NCBI GenBank assembly: GCA_029213195.1
Contig: JARGNI010000018.1
Coordinates: 42,636 to 106,635 of the forward strand
Length of the DNA stretch: 64,000 nucleotides
Reading direction: 5' to 3'
From: Verrucomicrobiales bacterium
Lineage (GTDB): Bacteria; Verrucomicrobiota; Verrucomicrobiia; Verrucomicrobiales; DEV007
Shown piece by piece: positions 37,004 to 46,878 of the stretch. How positions within the stretch are numbered: the first letter of the stretch is position 1; every line of letters starts with the position of its first letter. Below the pieces are notes generated by a model. That model searched no databases, had not been told where the DNA came from, and saw only the letters and a program-made list of their open reading frames with translations. The position numbers and the translations under genes are program-made.

Positions 37004-37017
37004 GGCTAACGGCTATT
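37004..37017 (+). promoter_or_regulatory. 14-mer GGCTAACGGCTATT upstream of the DEAD-box helicase
   Basis: Identical to 5624-5637 upstream of the RRM protein gene; here it ends 171 nt before the helicase start. Both genes have long untranslated leaders and both start codons are preceded by GTT. Suggests a shared promoter core or leader RNA element for RNA-chaperone genes. Confidence 0.5.
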
Positions 37018-37188
37018 CGCACCCCGTCCAAAGTCCGCCCGGTTTTTCGGTGAGAATTGAATCGGACACAATTTCCTTCATCGACTTCCCCGTCACGAAA
37101 CGAACCTCGTGACCCCTGCGGCGACGCGTCTTCCTTCTGGGAATCACCGTGTCTCGTGCCCACCTCCAAAACCCAATCTCTATCTGTT

Positions 37189-38532
<1,344 letters not shown>

Positions 38533-38538
38533 TAAGCC

Positions 38539-38578
38539 AAAGGCCTGTCTGCCGGAGGCCTTTCTGGCGGAGGCCTTT
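38539..38578. terminator. terminator after the DEAD-box helicase with a repeated arm
   Basis: AAAGGCCT at 38539-38546 pairs with AGGCCTTT at 38556-38563; a second AGGCCTTT follows at 38571-38578, so two alternative hairpins are possible. It lies between convergent genes and may serve both. The T-run is short. Confidence 0.6.
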
Positions 38579-38594
38579 CTCGTTCCAGAGCGCA

Positions 38595-41500
38595 CTACCG
38601 AATGCCAAAATCCTGTGCCTCATCCGGTCCCGGAGTTGCATAGGCGGGATCCTTGGCGCGAATGTGAAGCTCCCCCGAGTCGAGCAGACGGACATCGAGT
38701 GGCACCATCGTGGTTCCTCGCTGATTGATGGTCTGCGCCGTCACCCCGAGATCACGCTCTTCGATTCCCATTCGAGAAACGGGGGGAATGTTCCCGTTGT
38801 AGAAAGCAGTGCACCACCAACGGCCTTCGGCATCCTGAAAAGGGGTTCCGTGACCGAGAAACCTTCCGGCAAACTTTCGCTCACTGTAGGGTCCCTCGAT
38901 CCGATCGGCTGTCGCGTAGTAGAGGTTGTAGCTGCCTCGACGCATCTGGCCGGTCGACCAGCCGGTTCCGAAGAGCACATATTTTCCTTCGATCTTCATG
39001 ATGAGGCATCCCTCGTGTCCCATTTTTGCAGTTGCTCCTGAAGGCCCTATGCGAATCGGCTCTCCTGCCAAACCAGAAAAGTCCGGCTTGATCCGACCGA
39101 TGGAGGTAGCCCCCCAAACCATCCACCAGGATCCATCCTCATCGCGAAAGAGCGAGGGGTCGTGACGCATGCCGACCTTCTCACCCATCGGATTCGTCCA
39201 GGGGCCTTCCACTTTCTCCCCGGCACTAAAGGAAAAATTTGCGCCTTTGACCGGCGACGGACTGGTGTGGACCAGAGCCCATTTCTTCACTTCGGGTATC
39301 CAATGCAGCTCGGGAGCCCAGAGCCGCCACTGCCCCGTCTCGACTTCTTCGAAAGCCTTCGGTTTTGCGGAAGCCCAGATTCCATCTTCGAGTGAGTAGA
39401 CCGGCCCGAGTTCCTCCCAATGGGCGAGATCCTTGCTTTTCCAGACCCGCGCGGTCGAACCGACGAGGGACTCCTCCCCCAGACCGGAATTGTAGGGATC
39501 TTTCTTCTCACGAGAATCCTTCTCGTTCGGAGTCGTCCCGGTGAGGTAGAACGCATCATCCGGTCCTCGCACGACATAGGGATCCCGAATCCAGGCACTG
39601 TGAACGAAGAGCGCCCGATCGTGGCTTGCGAAGCCCTTTCGAATCTCCTCTTTCGACATCGGTTTCGCAATGGCAGGAGGTTCACCCCCCGCCTCGATCC
39701 GGGTGTTGCTGATCATTCCGTTGAATGAATTGGGAGCCTCATACGCTCCCGCAGCGGTTCGCGTATCGAGACCAACGGATACCCCATCCTGGGGCTGAAC
39801 GGGGATGAATCCGGGCGATTCGATCTCGGCAATGAGTTCTCCATTCACGCGAAGACTCATCTTCTTCTTCGTGAGACGCCCCTCGACTTTGACTCGCCCC
39901 TTCATCGGTTCCGAAGCCTCGAGTCGAGTCACCTTCTCCCGGATCCGCACGTCGAAAGCCGGGACTCCATCGATGAAATGAATCGCATAGCCATGCTCTT
40001 TGCCTCCCTGGGCGAGAACGACACCGTGGGGATCCGGGGCCTTGGCCTCCACGAGGACCCGAATCGGACGATCCGCGATCTTGGGGTCGAGACTGACGTC
40101 CCGCTCTGCGGCCGCCTCCGTGGTCGGACTCTTCTTCGGTGCCTTGTTTCTCGAACGGGAAACGGCTTCCGGATAAGCGCTCAGTTTTTCGAGAAGCTCC
40201 GCGACAACCTTGGGCTTCTCTTCCGCGAGATTCTTCGACTCGAGGGGATCGATTTCGTAATCATACAACTCGACCTCCGCCGTCGACGGATCGGCTCCCG
40301 GGCTCTTCCACTCGACGAGCCGATATCGTTCCGTTCGAATCGCTCTCCCCATCTTTCCCTTGGGATAGGCATGAAAGGCATGATCTCGAACTCGCGCCTC
40401 CGGATCCTTCAACACGGGCACGAGGCTGACTCCATCGATCGGCTGAACCACGTCCGGTTCGGGAAGTCCGGCAAGCTCCACGAGCGTCGGGAAGAGATCG
40501 ACACTTTCGGCGGGTTGGCGAGTCGAGCTTCCCGACTTGGATACCCCCGGAGCTTGGATCACCAAGGGAATCCGGTTCGCCTGCTCGTAGTTGGTGTGTT
40601 TCGTCCAGATTCCGAGATCGCCGAGATGAAACCCATGATCTCCCCACAGAACCACAATCGTGTTCTCCGACAACCCCAACTCTTCGAGACGGGAAAGCAC
40701 CTTCCCGATCTGCGCATCGACGTAGCTCGTACTGGCATAGTAGCCGTGAATGAGACTTCGCTTCACCTCTTCGGAAATCTGCGCGGGATCTCCTTTGTCG
40801 GGCACGGGAAAATAATTCCGAATCTCGCCACCTCGTTTCCCGGCCACCCCGGGAGCTCCGTCGGGAAGGTCTTCCCGCTCGGGCATAGGCAATTCCTCCG
40901 GATCGTAGAGGTCCCAGTATTTCTTTGGAGCAGAGAAAGGAAGATGGGGGCGAGCGAACCCTGACACGATGAAAAAAGGAGTCCCGTCTCTTTCTCTTCG
41001 TTGTTTCGCGGCCTCGAGCCGTTTCGAAGTCTCGGCCGCGACACGACCATCGGCATAAGCTTCGTCGGGAACATCCGGCATCTCGTAGGCGGCGCCCCGT
41101 GGCAACGAGTTCACTTCCCCGAGTCTCTGGTTTGTGAAGAACGCTTCCTCACGCGTCAGCTTTCCTCCCTGCGTGCTCGCGGGGTCGACGTACTCGATGA
41201 CTTTTTCCTTGAAGTGCGGGACGCTGAACGACTCTGGGTCTCCAAGGTTCCCGTGCCCCACATGGAAAACTTTCCCGAGAGATTCGGTCCGGTATCCATG
41301 CTTCGCAAAATACTGGGGCAGCGTAACCGCTTCCGGGAGAACATCGCGGAGAGAACTCCCCAATCCATAGAGCCCGGTCGAGGTCGAATGCGACCCCAAC
41401 ATCAAGGTAAATCGAGAAGGCGCACACACAGCCTGGTTGCAATAGGCGAGGTCAAAGCGCATCCCCTGATCCGCGAGGGCATCGAGATGAGGAGTCTTCG

Positions 41501-41648
41501 CGGTATCATCTCCATAGGCGCCGAGAGCTGGCTTCAAATCATCGACCAGCAGCATGAGAACATTGGGTTTCCGGCTCTTTTCCTGCCCTAGAACAGGAGA
41601 GAAACAACAGGCAAAAAGGAGGAGAATCCAACAGGGTTTGATCATCAA
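38595..41648 (-). CDS. sulfatase fused to a GH43-like beta-propeller
   Basis: A 1017-residue exported protein. Residues 28 to about 480 are an iduronate-2-sulfatase-like sulfatase: VDDLKP with metal Asp36/37, formylglycine motif CAPSR with Cys75, and VVLWGDHGFHLGD. Residues about 515-660 form a beta-sandwich (LamG/concanavalin-like, IRVLVEAKAPDP...SFNGMISNTRIE). The C-terminal third is a five-bladed GH43/GH117-type propeller (SAWIRDPYVVRGPDDAFYLTGT, RLWAPELHWIPEVKKW, MRHDPSLFRDEDGSWWMVWG). The fusion should desulfate and cleave the same sulfated polysaccharide. The start codon region overlaps a phased AACAGGGTT pair. Confidence 0.88.
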   Translation of the reverse strand: MMIKPCWILLLFACCFSPVLGQEKSRKPNVLMLLVDDLKPALGAYGDDTAKTPHLDALADQGMRFDLAYCNQAVCAPSRFTLMLGSHSTSTGLYGLGSSLRDVLPEAVTLPQYFAKHGYRTESLGKVFHVGHGNLGDPESFSVPHFKEKVIEYVDPASTQGGKLTREEAFFTNQRLGEVNSLPRGAAYEMPDVPDEAYADGRVAAETSKRLEAAKQRRERDGTPFFIVSGFARPHLPFSAPKKYWDLYDPEELPMPEREDLPDGAPGVAGKRGGEIRNYFPVPDKGDPAQISEEVKRSLIHGYYASTSYVDAQIGKVLSRLEELGLSENTIVVLWGDHGFHLGDLGIWTKHTNYEQANRIPLVIQAPGVSKSGSSTRQPAESVDLFPTLVELAGLPEPDVVQPIDGVSLVPVLKDPEARVRDHAFHAYPKGKMGRAIRTERYRLVEWKSPGADPSTAEVELYDYEIDPLESKNLAEEKPKVVAELLEKLSAYPEAVSRSRNKAPKKSPTTEAAAERDVSLDPKIADRPIRVLVEAKAPDPHGVVLAQGGKEHGYAIHFIDGVPAFDVRIREKVTRLEASEPMKGRVKVEGRLTKKKMSLRVNGELIAEIESPGFIPVQPQDGVSVGLDTRTAAGAYEAPNSFNGMISNTRIEAGGEPPAIAKPMSKEEIRKGFASHDRALFVHSAWIRDPYVVRGPDDAFYLTGTTPNEKDSREKKDPYNSGLGEESLVGSTARVWKSKDLAHWEELGPVYSLEDGIWASAKPKAFEEVETGQWRLWAPELHWIPEVKKWALVHTSPSPVKGANFSFSAGEKVEGPWTNPMGEKVGMRHDPSLFRDEDGSWWMVWGATSIGRIKPDFSGLAGEPIRIGPSGATAKMGHEGCLIMKIEGKYVLFGTGWSTGQMRRGSYNLYYATADRIEGPYSERKFAGRFLGHGTPFQDAEGRWWCTAFYNGNIPPVSRMGIEERDLGVTAQTINQRGTTMVPLDVRLLDSGELHIRAKDPAYATPGPDEAQDFGIR

Positions 41649-41660
41649 GGCAACAGGGTT
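41630..41660. repeat. direct repeat pair AACAGGGTT, 22-bp period (locus 2 of 3)
   Basis: Copies at 41630-41638 and 41652-41660, exactly 22 bp apart, straddle the start codon of the sulfatase/GH43 gene on the minus strand (reading AACCCTGTT) and lie 112 bp before the divergent sugar-isomerase gene. Confidence 0.65.
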
Positions 41661-41771
41661 TTGTCATGGGAGGATCGCGGTTCTGCGATCCGGGGGCAAA
41701 CTTCGCTTTCAGGAATTTCGGTCGAGTTTTTGGAGAATTCAGAGCATCTTGTCGACGCACCCTTCCTCGAC

Positions 41772-42605
41772 ATGTTCAGCCGGCTCGCCCTTCTTCTCAC
41801 CCTTCTGATTCAACTCCCTGTCTCGTGGGCAAAGAGCGAAGAGAGTCGACCCTTTTTTGCCTTCCAGAATGGCGTTCGCTTTTCCACTCACGAGAAGCGG
41901 GCCGAAGCACTCGGGGAGCTCGGTTTTGATGGAATCGGATCTGCCTCGTTTCCCAAGGACGGCAATGTCTCAGCGATGCTCGAGGCCTACGAGGCGCGAG
42001 ACCTTCGTGTCTTCAGCTTCTACACCGGGGGGAGCGTCTCGGGAGAGGGAGGCCAACCGGCAGCGGGTCTCTATGAAGCCATCCCCAAGCTGAAAGGATC
42101 CTCGGTTGTTCTCGAGATCTATCTCAAGGGAGATCGCGGAAAGGATCTCGACGAGCAGGCCGTCGCCTGGCTACGAGAGCTTGCCGAAAAGGCATCCCAG
42201 TCCGGTCTCGTCATCGCGCTCTACCCGCACACCAGCATGTATATCGAGACGATTGGGGATGCGGTTCGCCTCGCGAAGAAAGTGGATCGAGAGAACGTGG
42301 GGGTCATGTTCAACCTCTGCCACTTCCTCCGCATCGAGCCGGATGCCGATCTTCGTAAAGCGCTGACCGAGGCCAGGCCCTACCTGCAACAGGTCAGCCT
42401 CTCGGGCGCGGACCAGGGAGGCAGGGATTGGAAAGCACTGATCCAGCCTCTCGGGCAGGGGTCCTACGATGTCCGCCCACTGATCGAGTTCCTGGACGAG
42501 ATTGACTTTCGCGGTCCGGTCGGAGTCCAGTGCTTCAATATTTCGGGAGACTCGAGAGTATTTCTCAAGCAATCCATCGAAGCCTGGAAAACACTCTCGC
42601 AGTGA
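41772..42605 (+). CDS. exported sugar phosphate isomerase/epimerase-like TIM barrel
   Basis: A 277-residue protein with a signal peptide (MFSRLALLLTLLIQLPVSWA). The xylose-isomerase-like barrel shows LGELGFDGIGS at strand 1, VVLEIYLKGD, IALYPHTSMYIET (a metal-ligand region) and NVGVMFNLCHFLRIE with His. The usual fourth acidic ligand near the C-terminus is less clear (VGVQCFNISGD), so catalytic competence is uncertain. It is transcribed divergently from the sulfatase/GH43 gene, with the AACAGGGTT pair between them, and is convergent with the second VWA gene. Confidence 0.8.
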   Translation: MFSRLALLLTLLIQLPVSWAKSEESRPFFAFQNGVRFSTHEKRAEALGELGFDGIGSASFPKDGNVSAMLEAYEARDLRVFSFYTGGSVSGEGGQPAAGLYEAIPKLKGSSVVLEIYLKGDRGKDLDEQAVAWLRELAEKASQSGLVIALYPHTSMYIETIGDAVRLAKKVDRENVGVMFNLCHFLRIEPDADLRKALTEARPYLQQVSLSGADQGGRDWKALIQPLGQGSYDVRPLIEFLDEIDFRGPVGVQCFNISGDSRVFLKQSIEAWKTLSQ

Positions 42606-42612
42606 TCCAGAT

Positions 42613-44559
42613 TCACTCTCCCGTCACGTCCTCGAGAGCGGAAAGCCCTCGCAGGACCTTAAGCTTGCCTCGGTTCTGGCGAGTCAGCCGGCGGAAGTGA
42701 TCTTCCTCGTCCCGAATCCGCTCCCCTTCCCCGAGAAAGAGAACCATGTGGAGACTGGGCTCCTCGAGCCCGACCTTGGTGTAGGTCCGTTTTACCATCT
42801 CCTTGACCTGGTCTTCGACATCCTCCGTCGTCACGCGGGCCAAGGGAGGCAGGTCGGCGCCCCCGGTCGCCGGCGTCCCGCCTCTCCGGCGAGGGGGCGT
42901 GGCTCCGGTTCGCTCCCGGACGAGACCATTGAAATCGATGACGACCTTGGGAGAGATCCCCTTCTCACGGCGGGCCTCATTTTCCTTTCGCAACCATTCC
43001 CGAGTTTTCGCGACCGCGTCCTCCCACGCCTTGACCTCGGCTGGATCGAACTTTCCAGGAGTGCCCGGTTCGGGGGGATTCTCCTCCATCATCTTCCGCA
43101 TCTCCGGGGTGGGAGAACGATTCATCCTTTCGTATCCACTGGTGATACAGAAGACCGTGTTGGTCTCCCATTCCATCGCCTTCTGAATGGCCTTGGTGTA
43201 GTGGGCAACATCGATCGACTGCAGGGGCATTTCCTCCTGCTCCTTCAACTCGAGACTGCTTCCCCAGCGGTTGGGCAATCCGAGATCCTCGTAATCTCGA
43301 TTGAGAGGATCGAGCCACTCGATCGCAAAACGGATGTTCGAAGGCAATCCGGGAACGAGCTTCTCTCGAAACGGGATCAACCTCTTTCCCTGGTAGAGCA
43401 GGATGTTGAAATGGGTTCCTCGATTGAGATTGGCCAACATGGCACCAACTTCGTTCTTCACATTATCGTAGGCAAACATCCCGCCCTTCTCATCCACGAG
43501 CATCTTCGGGGTCGCATCGATGACGAAGACGATCTTCCTCCCTCCTCCCGAGATTCCGAAAAAATTGACGTTGCTGGCTTCCGTCGCTTCGGTGACGAAG
43601 CTCATCCCATTCCCCACCGGCTGAATACCAGGGAGCAATGCAGCGACCAACTCGTTGTCCATCTCGTCGACATCCGGAAGAGAAAAGGAAGAATTTTCAA
43701 CCGAGGTGACCACATCGAGAGCCCGCGCCGCAGCGGCTGCCGGTTTGATCTCCACCGAGGGTTTCGTCATCGGCGGAGCAACGATCTCGGAGTCGCGGTC
43801 GGGCACCACCGAAACGATCAACTGCGGAGGCTTGGGAAGCGGAACCGTCACCGCGACGAGACCGATGAGAACAAAGAGAATGAGATGAACAAAAATCGCA
43901 GTGGAGAGGGAGGAGAGCCTCTCGCGGGAATAGGACGTCTCCTGCGGAGGAACATATTCGGCTTCGACAAGGTTGAGATCCCCGTCGTAGTTCTGCCACC
44001 GAGCGATCGCGGTCTGGAAGTCGACTTTCGGAACCTTTTCAATCTTCTCCCGCTTGGTGACCCGGGAAGAAGTTTTCCTGCGGGGGGAAGCGGCTTCCAC
44101 CTCGAGAAGAGCACCCAACCCTCCTTCTTTCTTCTCTTCCCAGGGCGGGGCCGACTCTGCCTTCGTCTCTTCCTCTTCTTCCCTGGGCTCTGAATCGACG
44201 ACCTCTTCGCGAGCTACTGGCTCTTTCTCCTCTTCGCGAGTCTCGGGTGCCACGACCTCGATCTTTCTCTCCGGCGACTTTGCATCGGAGGCTTTCACTT
44301 CCGACTCGTTCTCGGCCACGGAGTCCACGGGCTCTTCCTCGGAAGTTTGTTCCTCCGAGACGCCCTGAGTGAGCAGGGCATGCAGTCTTACCTGGATCTC
44401 GGGAGGCACGGGATCCGGAGACGGATCCTCTCGCACCAGTTGTCGCGCTCCCTCGGAATCGCCATCTCGCAGCGAAGCCTCAATCGCTTCGATCCGAATT
44501 GTCCAATCGCCAGGCGATCTCTTCAATTCTTCGAGAATGACAGCACGAGACTTTCTCAT
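42613..44559 (-). CDS. TPR-like / transmembrane / VWA-like protein with degenerate metal site
   Basis: A 648-residue paralog of the 22959-24989 protein. Residues 1-60 are helical repeats (AVILEELKRSPGDWTIRIEAIEASLRDGD); a long Glu-rich disordered region follows to about 200; the membrane helix is LSTAIFVHLILFVLIGLVAVTV; then a VWA-type domain starts at GRKIVFVIDATPKML. The DxSxS metal motif is replaced by DATPK, so metal-dependent ligand binding is probably lost. A Pro/Arg/Gly-rich loop (TPPRRRGGTP) precedes the end. The ATG at 44559 is preferred over 44613. Confidence 0.78.
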   Translation of the reverse strand: MRKSRAVILEELKRSPGDWTIRIEAIEASLRDGDSEGARQLVREDPSPDPVPPEIQVRLHALLTQGVSEEQTSEEEPVDSVAENESEVKASDAKSPERKIEVVAPETREEEKEPVAREEVVDSEPREEEEETKAESAPPWEEKKEGGLGALLEVEAASPRRKTSSRVTKREKIEKVPKVDFQTAIARWQNYDGDLNLVEAEYVPPQETSYSRERLSSLSTAIFVHLILFVLIGLVAVTVPLPKPPQLIVSVVPDRDSEIVAPPMTKPSVEIKPAAAAARALDVVTSVENSSFSLPDVDEMDNELVAALLPGIQPVGNGMSFVTEATEASNVNFFGISGGGRKIVFVIDATPKMLVDEKGGMFAYDNVKNEVGAMLANLNRGTHFNILLYQGKRLIPFREKLVPGLPSNIRFAIEWLDPLNRDYEDLGLPNRWGSSLELKEQEEMPLQSIDVAHYTKAIQKAMEWETNTVFCITSGYERMNRSPTPEMRKMMEENPPEPGTPGKFDPAEVKAWEDAVAKTREWLRKENEARREKGISPKVVIDFNGLVRERTGATPPRRRGGTPATGGADLPPLARVTTEDVEDQVKEMVKRTYTKVGLEEPSLHMVLFLGEGERIRDEEDHFRRLTRQNRGKLKVLRGLSALEDVTGE

Positions 44560-44710
44560 CGACCAACTCAAGATTGTGCGAGGAGAAGTCGCTCCTGTCC
44601 ATCCGGAACTCACCGCGCCCGCGTCCCTACGATGACCTCATTCGGATCAAAAATCCCTTCCTCAACAACGATCTCGGGATTACCTTTGCTCCCCCCCCAA
44701 CCCTCTTCCC

Positions 44711-45973
44711 ATGCCTGGACCTCTCTCAAAGCTTGCCCTTCTCGCCATTTTCCCCCTTGCGATCCATTTACCGGCGCAGGCCGACTCCTCCACTCGCTCG
44801 GCAACCGACAAGTACCGCGTGGTCTGGACCGGGGATCCCACTTCGGAAGCCGTGATTGCCTGGAACCAGGTCGAGGGCTCGCCTGGGGTCGTTCACTTTG
44901 GTGAGAAAGATGAAGGACGAAACGCAGGAAAGTATCCCGAGAAGCAAAAGATCGATCACAGCAACGACTTCGATGGCATGAACAACTGTTTTGTTCGGCT
45001 GGAAGACCTGAAACCGGACACAACCTACTACTTCTGCATCGAGGATGAGAAAGGAGTCAGCCCTCGTTTCTATTTCACCACCGCCCCTGACAAAGCGAAA
45101 ACCTTCACCTTTGTCGCAGGAGGAGACTCTCGGAATTTCCGCGACGTTCGGATTGCTGCGAACCTGACCGCCGCCAAACTGCGCCCTCTCTTCATTGCCT
45201 TCACCGGTGACATGATCAACAAGGACAACGCCATGGAGTGGCAGGAGTGGCTCGACGACTGGCAAAACACGACCACGAAAGACGGTCGCATGATCCCCCT
45301 GTTGCCTCATCGAGGGAACCACGAGTCCCGTCCCGCTTCCGTTCCCAGTCTCTTCGACACCCCGGAGCATGTCTACTACGCCTTCGACATTGGAGACGAA
45401 CAGCTGCGCTACTACGTTCTCAACAGCCAGATTCCTGCTTCCGGGAAGCAGAAGAAATGGCTCGAGAAGGACCTCAAGAAACATGCAAAAAACAGGACCC
45501 ACCTCGTCGCGGGGTATCACAAACCGATGCGTCCTCACGTCAGTGCCAAATCAGAAGGAGAAAATCCGATGCATTGGGCGGAGACGTTCTACCAGTTCGG
45601 GCTCGACCTTGCCCTCGAGTCGGATTCCCACGTCATGAAGCGCACTCTCCCCCTCAAGCCCGATCCGCGAGGTGACGAAGGATTTTCCGCCGCACCGAAG
45701 GATCCGAAGGCTACGGTTTTCATTGGAGAGGGCTGCTGGGGTGCCCCGCTTCGCAAGGCAGATGACGCCAAGTCCTGGACCATCGCGACCGAGTCTTTCA
45801 ACGGCATCGATTGGATCGAGGTCAGTCCCGAGAAGATGCAGATCAAGACCGTCCGGGTGAAGAAGCCATCGAGCATTCAACCGGTGACTTCCGACAATTC
45901 TTTCGAAACCCCTGAGGGCGTGATTCTTTGGGAGCCGAAAGGGGGCGCCGTTCTCGAGATCCCAGCCGACTAA
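44711..45973 (+). CDS. exported purple-acid-phosphatase-like metallophosphoesterase
   Basis: A 420-residue protein with a signal peptide (KLALLAIFPLAIHLPAQA). A fibronectin-III-like N-terminal domain (YRVVWTGDPTSEAVIAWNQ ... LKPDTTYYFCIED) precedes the calcineurin-like domain: AGGDSRN, FTGDMIN, HRGNHES, VAGYHKP and the final SDSHV in place of GHxH. These five blocks give the di-metal site. Arrangement matches bacterial purple acid phosphatases, which release phosphate from esters in the periplasm. It is followed after 11 bp by a membrane-protein gene, a possible operon partner. Confidence 0.85.
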   Translation: MPGPLSKLALLAIFPLAIHLPAQADSSTRSATDKYRVVWTGDPTSEAVIAWNQVEGSPGVVHFGEKDEGRNAGKYPEKQKIDHSNDFDGMNNCFVRLEDLKPDTTYYFCIEDEKGVSPRFYFTTAPDKAKTFTFVAGGDSRNFRDVRIAANLTAAKLRPLFIAFTGDMINKDNAMEWQEWLDDWQNTTTKDGRMIPLLPHRGNHESRPASVPSLFDTPEHVYYAFDIGDEQLRYYVLNSQIPASGKQKKWLEKDLKKHAKNRTHLVAGYHKPMRPHVSAKSEGENPMHWAETFYQFGLDLALESDSHVMKRTLPLKPDPRGDEGFSAAPKDPKATVFIGEGCWGAPLRKADDAKSWTIATESFNGIDWIEVSPEKMQIKTVRVKKPSSIQPVTSDNSFETPEGVILWEPKGGAVLEIPAD

Positions 45974-45984
45974 TTCCCTTTCTC

Positions 45985-46878
45985 ATGCCCCTGAGATCTC
46001 TCACGGTGTCTCTCGAGACGTGGCGATTCCTGCTGAAGCTCTGCGTTTCCGTCACCCTCGCGGCCCGCGGCTGGTTGACGATGCGATGGGATTCACCTCT
46101 TCGCAGCGTGGCCTGGAACGAAGACTGGTGGGCGGCTCCTCTCGAATCGATCGCAGGAATCCCCTGGGAAAAAGTCGCTCTCCACTCCGACGAGTTTCTC
46201 TCCCGCTTGTTTGACGTCATCGGGCTGTTCCTCATCGGGGTCGCGATCCTCCTCTGGGTTCTTCGCGGAAATCCCATCGCAGTTCTCCTCAGCATCGCCA
46301 CTCTCGTCCTCCTTCTCGACGGCCTTGGTCGTTGGGTGGCCTCCGGATATCAGTTTGGCATGGCGATCGAACATGCCCTGCAGATCGTCACTCCCGTTGC
46401 CTGGATTCTCCGATCACGACTCGAAAAATGGCCTCGTGTTTGGGGGCTACTCTTCTTCATCGCAGCAGCGATGACCTTCCTTGGTCATGGACTCTATGCG
46501 GCCGGCGTCCATCCCGTCCCCCTGTCCTACCAGACGATGACGATGAAACTGCTCTTCATGAGCCAGGAAACCGCTCTCATTTTTCTGACTGTGGCAGGAT
46601 GGCTCGACATCCTCGTCGCGGGGACACTCTTTGTACCCCGACTCCGAGAAATCAGCCTGCTCTACATGGTCGCCTGGGGCGGGCTCACCGCGCTTGCGAG
46701 GATCGCGTCCCACATCGGACTGGAGCAGCCGCTCTTCGGTCTCGACCCGTGGTTGGCCGAAACATTTGTCCGCACTCCCCACTGGTTGCTTCCGCTGCTT
46801 GCCCTGTTCCTCCTGCGAGGACTCGGCGAGAAAACTGAACCCAAATCAGTCCTCGAGACCCGCAACACGGCGGGCTGA
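45985..46878 (+). CDS. polytopic membrane protein of unknown function
   Basis: A 297-residue protein with about seven hydrophobic helices, among them VIGLFLIGVAILLWVL, PIAVLLSIATLVLLLDG, WGLLFFIAAAMTFLGHGLYAAG and LLPLLALFLLRGLG. The HGLYAAG and SQETALIFL segments are conserved-looking but I do not recognise a named family. It starts 11 bp after the phosphoesterase gene. Its 3' end overlaps the convergent sulfatase gene by 33 bp. Confidence 0.7.
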   Translation: MPLRSLTVSLETWRFLLKLCVSVTLAARGWLTMRWDSPLRSVAWNEDWWAAPLESIAGIPWEKVALHSDEFLSRLFDVIGLFLIGVAILLWVLRGNPIAVLLSIATLVLLLDGLGRWVASGYQFGMAIEHALQIVTPVAWILRSRLEKWPRVWGLLFFIAAAMTFLGHGLYAAGVHPVPLSYQTMTMKLLFMSQETALIFLTVAGWLDILVAGTLFVPRLREISLLYMVAWGGLTALARIASHIGLEQPLFGLDPWLAETFVRTPHWLLPLLALFLLRGLGEKTEPKSVLETRNTAG

